From contig DDJQ01000006.1 of the NCBI GenBank assembly GCA_002339125.1, positions 52,906 to 77,388 on the forward strand: a DNA stretch of 24,483 nt, read 5' to 3'. The DNA is from Alteromonadaceae bacterium UBA2620. GTDB taxonomy: Bacteria > Pseudomonadota > Gammaproteobacteria > Enterobacterales > Alteromonadaceae. Under the pieces are notes generated by a model. It made no database searches. It was not told where the DNA came from and saw only the letters and a program-made list of their open reading frames with translations. Of the stretch, positions 21,333-24,483 are shown one piece after another (within the stretch, counting starts at the first letter, position 1; each line of letters begins with the position of its first letter). The position numbers were made by a program, and so were the translations under genes.

Positions 21333-22229
21333 ATGGCGATGCCTGACGTAATCGACCAAGCCTGGCGCGTTTTTCTGGATTACACCCAGTCCTATAAATT
21401 ACTAACCTCACTGTTACTTATAATGGTGTTTCTTGGTTGCAAGCGCATCATTATCAGGTTGCTCAGACGACAAAGTAAAAAAAGCGGCGATGACCGCCGT
21501 CACTCCATTAATATTATCGACCAGTTAGGCAATGCCATCCTGCTGGTGTTGCTGTTAATGCTCTGGTCAACCGAAGTGCAGAGTCTGGCTCTATCCATTG
21601 CGGCATTTATGGTGGCTATCGTATTTGCCACCCGCGAGATGATCCAGTGCTTTATGGGCTTTATCTATTACATGACAACGCGCCCATTCAGGGTCGGCGA
21701 CTGGGTACAGTTAGGCGATAATGTGGGCGAAGTGGTAGAAATGGACTGGGCCAAAACCACGCTGCTGGAAGTGGATGCGGAACACTATGGCTATACCGGT
21801 AAACACGTGTATGTGCCGAATAATCAATTGATGATTCAGGTAGTTAAAAATCTTAACTTCCTGCGCCGCTATCGATTGCACGAATTTTCCCTAACGCTGG
21901 AGCCACTGGTCAACCCTTACATGTTATTGGACGACTTCAGAGCGAAAGCCATTGAACATTGCAGTCACTTCCGCGATGTAGCCGACCGTTATAAAAGCTG
22001 GATTGAACGTAACCTGGATGCAGAGTTCATCAGTATCGATCCGGTTATCGACATTGAGACCAATAATTTTGCCAAGTTTGTGGTGAAAGTGGGGCTGTTT
22101 TGTCCGTCTGACGAGTCGCTGTTACTGGAAGAGAAAATTCGCGCAGACTGGCTGTCTTTATGGTTTGATACCATTAAAGCAGAACAGAAAAAGGGCGGTT
22201 TGCCACCAGTAGGTTCAGATCAGGCTTAG
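21333..22229 (+). CDS. MscS-family mechanosensitive ion channel protein
   Basis: 298 residues from the ATG at 21333, with GGAGGAA about 10 bases upstream. The frame also opens at a TTG (21312) inside the terminator T run, which is unlikely. Membrane segments lie at about 21-38, 62-75 and 79-110. Then comes the MscS beta-domain signature RPFRVGDWVQLGDNVGEVVEMDWAKTTLLE and KHVYVPNNQLM, followed by a soluble alpha/beta tail. The pore-helix region (SIAAFMVAIVFATREMIQCFMGF) lacks the regular Gly-Ala pattern of E. coli MscS, so gating may differ. Such channels release solutes on hypo-osmotic shock. Position directly behind putP-proB-proA suits an osmotic role, which is inference. Confidence 0.85.
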   Translation: MAMPDVIDQAWRVFLDYTQSYKLLTSLLLIMVFLGCKRIIIRLLRRQSKKSGDDRRHSINIIDQLGNAILLVLLLMLWSTEVQSLALSIAAFMVAIVFATREMIQCFMGFIYYMTTRPFRVGDWVQLGDNVGEVVEMDWAKTTLLEVDAEHYGYTGKHVYVPNNQLMIQVVKNLNFLRRYRLHEFSLTLEPLVNPYMLLDDFRAKAIEHCSHFRDVADRYKSWIERNLDAEFISIDPVIDIETNNFAKFVVKVGLFCPSDESLLLEEKIRADWLSLWFDTIKAEQKKGGLPPVGSDQA

Positions 22230-22246
22230 AGTATAACCAGCTTAGA

Positions 22247-22789
22247 TTACAGCCAGGCCCGACGCTGGCTGAAATGGTGGCTTAAAAAGTCCATCTGGTC
22301 TGCCAGAATTCGCCGGTTCATCAGGTAAAAGCGTTCGTACAAGTTGGGCGCGAAGGGCACAGCCAGTAATGGCATGTTCGCCTCTTCCGGTGTTCTGGCC
22401 CCTTTTTGATGGTTACAGCGGGCACAGGCAGTGGCGACATTCTGCCAGTTGTTTTTACCGCCTCTTGAGCGTGGGATAATGTGGTCACGGGTGAGCTGGC
22501 CGGAACGAAACTGATTGCCGCAATATAAACACAAATAGTTGTCGCGACGGAATAAATAGCGGTTAGTCAGAGCAATCTTGCCGTTTTGTACCACCTTACC
22601 ATCGCAGGCGATAATCGAACTGATGCGCAGCTGACTTTGCTGGCCTTCACGGTTCCAGCCGCCAAGCAAGGTTCGGTGCTGATTACCCAGTTCAAACAGT
22701 ACTTTATTCTGGGCGTAGTAACGGGCGGCCTGATAAATGTCGAGCCAGTCTTGTGGCGCACCTGCTTTATTGAGACGTAGTATTAACAT
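22247..22789 (-). CDS. Cys4-type HNH domain protein
   Basis: 180 residues with an HNH nuclease-like domain at about 83-135. It comprises a CLYC pair (Cys87, Cys90), TRDHIIPRSRGG with Asp102-His103, NNWQNVATACARC (Asn117; Cys122, Cys125) and NHQKG. The four cysteines should bind structural zinc and the His/Asn residues a catalytic metal. The N-terminal 80 residues (LNKAGAPQDWLDIYQAARYYA) resemble single-copy chromosomal HNH proteins of gammaproteobacteria with no known role. No methylase, phage or intron sequence lies beside it, so a restriction or homing function is not supported. GAGGG lies about 6 bases before the ATG. It is convergent with the channel gene. Confidence 0.85.
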   Translation of the reverse strand: MLILRLNKAGAPQDWLDIYQAARYYAQNKVLFELGNQHRTLLGGWNREGQQSQLRISSIIACDGKVVQNGKIALTNRYLFRRDNYLCLYCGNQFRSGQLTRDHIIPRSRGGKNNWQNVATACARCNHQKGARTPEEANMPLLAVPFAPNLYERFYLMNRRILADQMDFLSHHFSQRRAWL

Positions 22790-22943
22790 GTCCGGCCCTC
22801 AATCCTTTAGAGGTCTTGTCGACCTGGCAAACAGTACTGTTACGAATCAGTATGACAGATTGATGAAAAGACGCCACAGGGTGTGTTAAAAATGCGCAAA
22901 TTGCCCGTAAGACTTAATTTTTTGGCTTATCGGTGATTAGTTA

Positions 22944-22973
22944 TTGGTAAACGCACCTTGACGCCGCTATACT
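22944..22973 (+). promoter_or_regulatory. Candidate sigma-70 promoter for pnp
   Basis: TTGGTA (22944-22949), 18 bases, TATACT (22968-22973). Transcription from here would give a leader of about 45 bases before the GTG at 23027. The nearby TTGACG at 22959-22964 is too close to the -10 to be its -35. Confidence 0.5.
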
Positions 22974-23026
22974 AACGGCCGCGTTTAATAGCGAAGAATT
23001 TTAAAGAAAGATTTAAAGGACAAATA

Positions 23027-24483
23027 GTGACTCCTATTACAAAAACATTCCAGTATGGACAGCATACTGTAACTTTAGAAACGGGTGTGATTGCCCGTCA
23101 GGCAACCGCTGCAGTATTAGCCAGCATGGACGATACTTCTGTACTGGTTACCGTAGTTGGTAAAAAAGAAGCCAAAGCCGATCAGGATTTCTTCCCTCTG
23201 ACCGTTAACTATCAGGAAAAAACTTACGCTGCGGGTAAAATCCCAGGCGGTTTTTTCAAGCGTGAAGGTCGTCCTTCTGAAGGTGAAACCCTGACTGCGC
23301 GTCTGATTGACCGTCCAATCCGTCCATTATTCCCTGAAGGCTTCAAAAATGAAGTTCAGGTAGTAGTGACCGTGGTTTCTGCCAACCCTGAAATCCCAAC
23401 TGATATTATTTCAATGATCGGTACCTCAGCGGCACTGGCCATCTCTGGTATTCCTTTCAACGGCCCGATTGGTGCGGCGCGTGTAGGTTACACTGATGGC
23501 GAATACGTACTGAATACCCGTAACAGCGAACAGGAAGCCAGCCAGCTTGATTTAGTTGTTGCCGGTACTGAAGGTGCGGTACTGATGGTTGAATCAGAAG
23601 CCAGCATCCTGTCTGAAGAAGTTATGCTTGGCGCGGTAATGTTCGGTCACGAGCAATTACAAACTGTTATTTCTGCGGTAAATGAGTTTGCTGCTGAAGT
23701 GAACACGCCGAAATGGGACTGGGTTGCTCCGCAGGAAAACACCAGCCTGAAAGACAAAATTAAAGCCCTGGCGCTTGAAGGTATGACTGCAGCTTATCAG
23801 ATTTCTGACAAGCTGGAGCGTAAAGACGCTGTTACTGCAGTAACCGAAAAAGCGGCGGCTGAAATCTTAGCGGCTGATGAAGAACAAGACGAAAAAGAAG
23901 TTTTCGACCTGTTGCATGAACTGGAAAGTGACGTAGTACGTTCACGTATTCTCGCGGGTGAGCCTCGTATCGATGGCCGTGATCCAACTATGGTTCGTGC
24001 GCTTAACGTGTCTACCGGTGTACTGCCGCGTACTCACGGTTCTGCAGTATTCACCCGTGGTGAAACTCAGGCACTGGTTGTTGCTACTCTTGGTACTGAG
24101 CGTGATGCGCAGATGATCGATGAGTTAGCCGGTAAGCGTGACAGCAAGTTTATGCTGCACTACAACTTCCCTCCGTACTGCGTAGGTGAAACCGGTATGA
24201 TTGGCTCGCCTAAGCGTCGTGAAATTGGTCACGGTCGTCTGGCTAAGCGTGGTATTCAGGCAGTTATGCCTTCTGATGAAGAATTCCCGTACGTAGTACG
24301 TGTGGTATCAGAAATCACTGAATCAAACGGTTCATCTTCAATGGCTTCTGTATGTGGTACCTCACTGGCGTTAATGGATGCTGGTGTACCAATTAAAGCC
24401 TCTGTTGCTGGTATCGCTATGGGTCTGGTTAAGAGCGACGATAACTTCGTCGTTCTGTCTGATATCTTAGGTGATGAAGATCA
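23027..24483 (+). CDS. pnp: Polyribonucleotide nucleotidyltransferase (PNPase), 5' part (runs off the window end)
   Basis: Phosphorolytic 3'-5' exoribonuclease of RNA turnover and a degradosome partner in E. coli. 485 codons are present from a GTG at 23027 with AAAGGA 6 bases upstream; the full protein is about 700 residues. The first RNase PH domain starts MTPITKTFQYGQHTVTLETG and includes PGGFFKREGRPSE and TARLIDRPIRPLFP. The helical linker follows at about 235-300. The second RNase PH domain begins GRDPTMVRALNVSTGVLPRTHGSAVFTRGETQALV, and SGSS-type EITESNGSSSMASVCG is near the end. The KH and S1 RNA-binding domains lie beyond the window. E. coli pnp follows rpsO; here the upstream neighbour is a minus-strand HNH gene, and pnp has its own promoter. 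Confidence 0.97.
   Translation, partial: MTPITKTFQYGQHTVTLETGVIARQATAAVLASMDDTSVLVTVVGKKEAKADQDFFPLTVNYQEKTYAAGKIPGGFFKREGRPSEGETLTARLIDRPIRPLFPEGFKNEVQVVVTVVSANPEIPTDIISMIGTSAALAISGIPFNGPIGAARVGYTDGEYVLNTRNSEQEASQLDLVVAGTEGAVLMVESEASILSEEVMLGAVMFGHEQLQTVISAVNEFAAEVNTPKWDWVAPQENTSLKDKIKALALEGMTAAYQISDKLERKDAVTAVTEKAAAEILAADEEQDEKEVFDLLHELESDVVRSRILAGEPRIDGRDPTMVRALNVSTGVLPRTHGSAVFTRGETQALVVATLGTERDAQMIDELAGKRDSKFMLHYNFPPYCVGETGMIGSPKRREIGHGRLAKRGIQAVMPSDEEFPYVVRVVSEITESNGSSSMASVCGTSLALMDAGVPIKASVAGIAMGLVKSDDNFVVLSDILGDED

Noticed and set aside
22250..22271. CAGCCAG/CTGGCTG hairpin at the 3' end of the HNH gene as a terminator
   Set aside because: It lies inside the coding sequence and has no T run on either strand.
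22247..22789. HNH protein as part of a restriction or phage-defence system
   Set aside because: No methylase, helicase, NTPase or phage gene is nearby; it resembles a stand-alone chromosomal family.
22837..22852. TACTG-N8-CAGTA-like palindrome upstream of the HNH gene, resembling a LexA box
   Set aside because: The gammaproteobacterial LexA box needs CTGT-N8-ACAG; here the right half is AGTA and the spacing is off by two bases.
22959..22973. TTGACG as the -35 for the pnp -10 TATACT
   Set aside because: The spacer would be only 4 bases; TTGGTA at 18 bases is the better match.

Overview
The window looks like a chromosomal stretch of a gammaproteobacterium, most likely a marine member of the Alteromonadales. 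This rests on the near-E. coli-like FtsH, GlmM, SecG, LeuS and PNPase sequences, on the block ftsH-folP-glmM-tpiA-secG-tRNA-Leu(GAG), and on the moderate GC content. The genus is inference. I see no integrase, transposase, CRISPR array, phage gene or toxin-antitoxin pair.

Layout. Positions 1-1500 hold the N-terminal part of leuS (minus). Then come a secreted SRPBCC-fold protein (minus), a Lon-like protease with a degenerate ATPase P-loop (plus), a short-chain dehydrogenase resembling 3-hydroxyacyl-CoA dehydrogenase type 2 (minus) and yhbY (minus). A 624-base interval without a gene (5938-6561) separates yhbY from ftsH. It carries a good heat-shock (sigma-32-like) promoter and a run of hairpins. 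Next is the housekeeping run ftsH, folP, glmM, tpiA, secG and tRNA-Leu(GAG), ended by a strong terminator. ftsH has its own strong terminator.

The stretch from 12.1 to 22.8 kb is more variable: a Pmp3/YqaE small membrane protein; a hemerythrin-like gene with a 65-residue membrane protein behind it; a fused protein-phosphatase/diacylglycerol-kinase-like membrane protein; a DUF2878 membrane protein overlapping a short-chain dehydrogenase; an unrecognised 182-residue protein; and an osmoadaptation-like run of putP, proB, proA and an MscS-type channel. A Cys4-type HNH protein follows on the minus strand. The window ends inside pnp, which has its own promoter.

Points of interest. (1) rlmE, which sits between yhbY and ftsH in E. 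coli, is absent, although the heat-shock promoter is still in place. (2) The rimP-nusA-infB-rbfA-truB-rpsO block expected between tRNA-Leu and pnp is absent, and unrelated genes occupy the gap. (3) A phosphatase domain is fused to a lipid-kinase domain behind an N-terminal membrane anchor. (4) Proline uptake, proline synthesis and a mechanosensitive channel are linked, and ProB has a lysine at a site tied to proline feedback. I do not see convincing evidence of a wholly new defence or mobile system.
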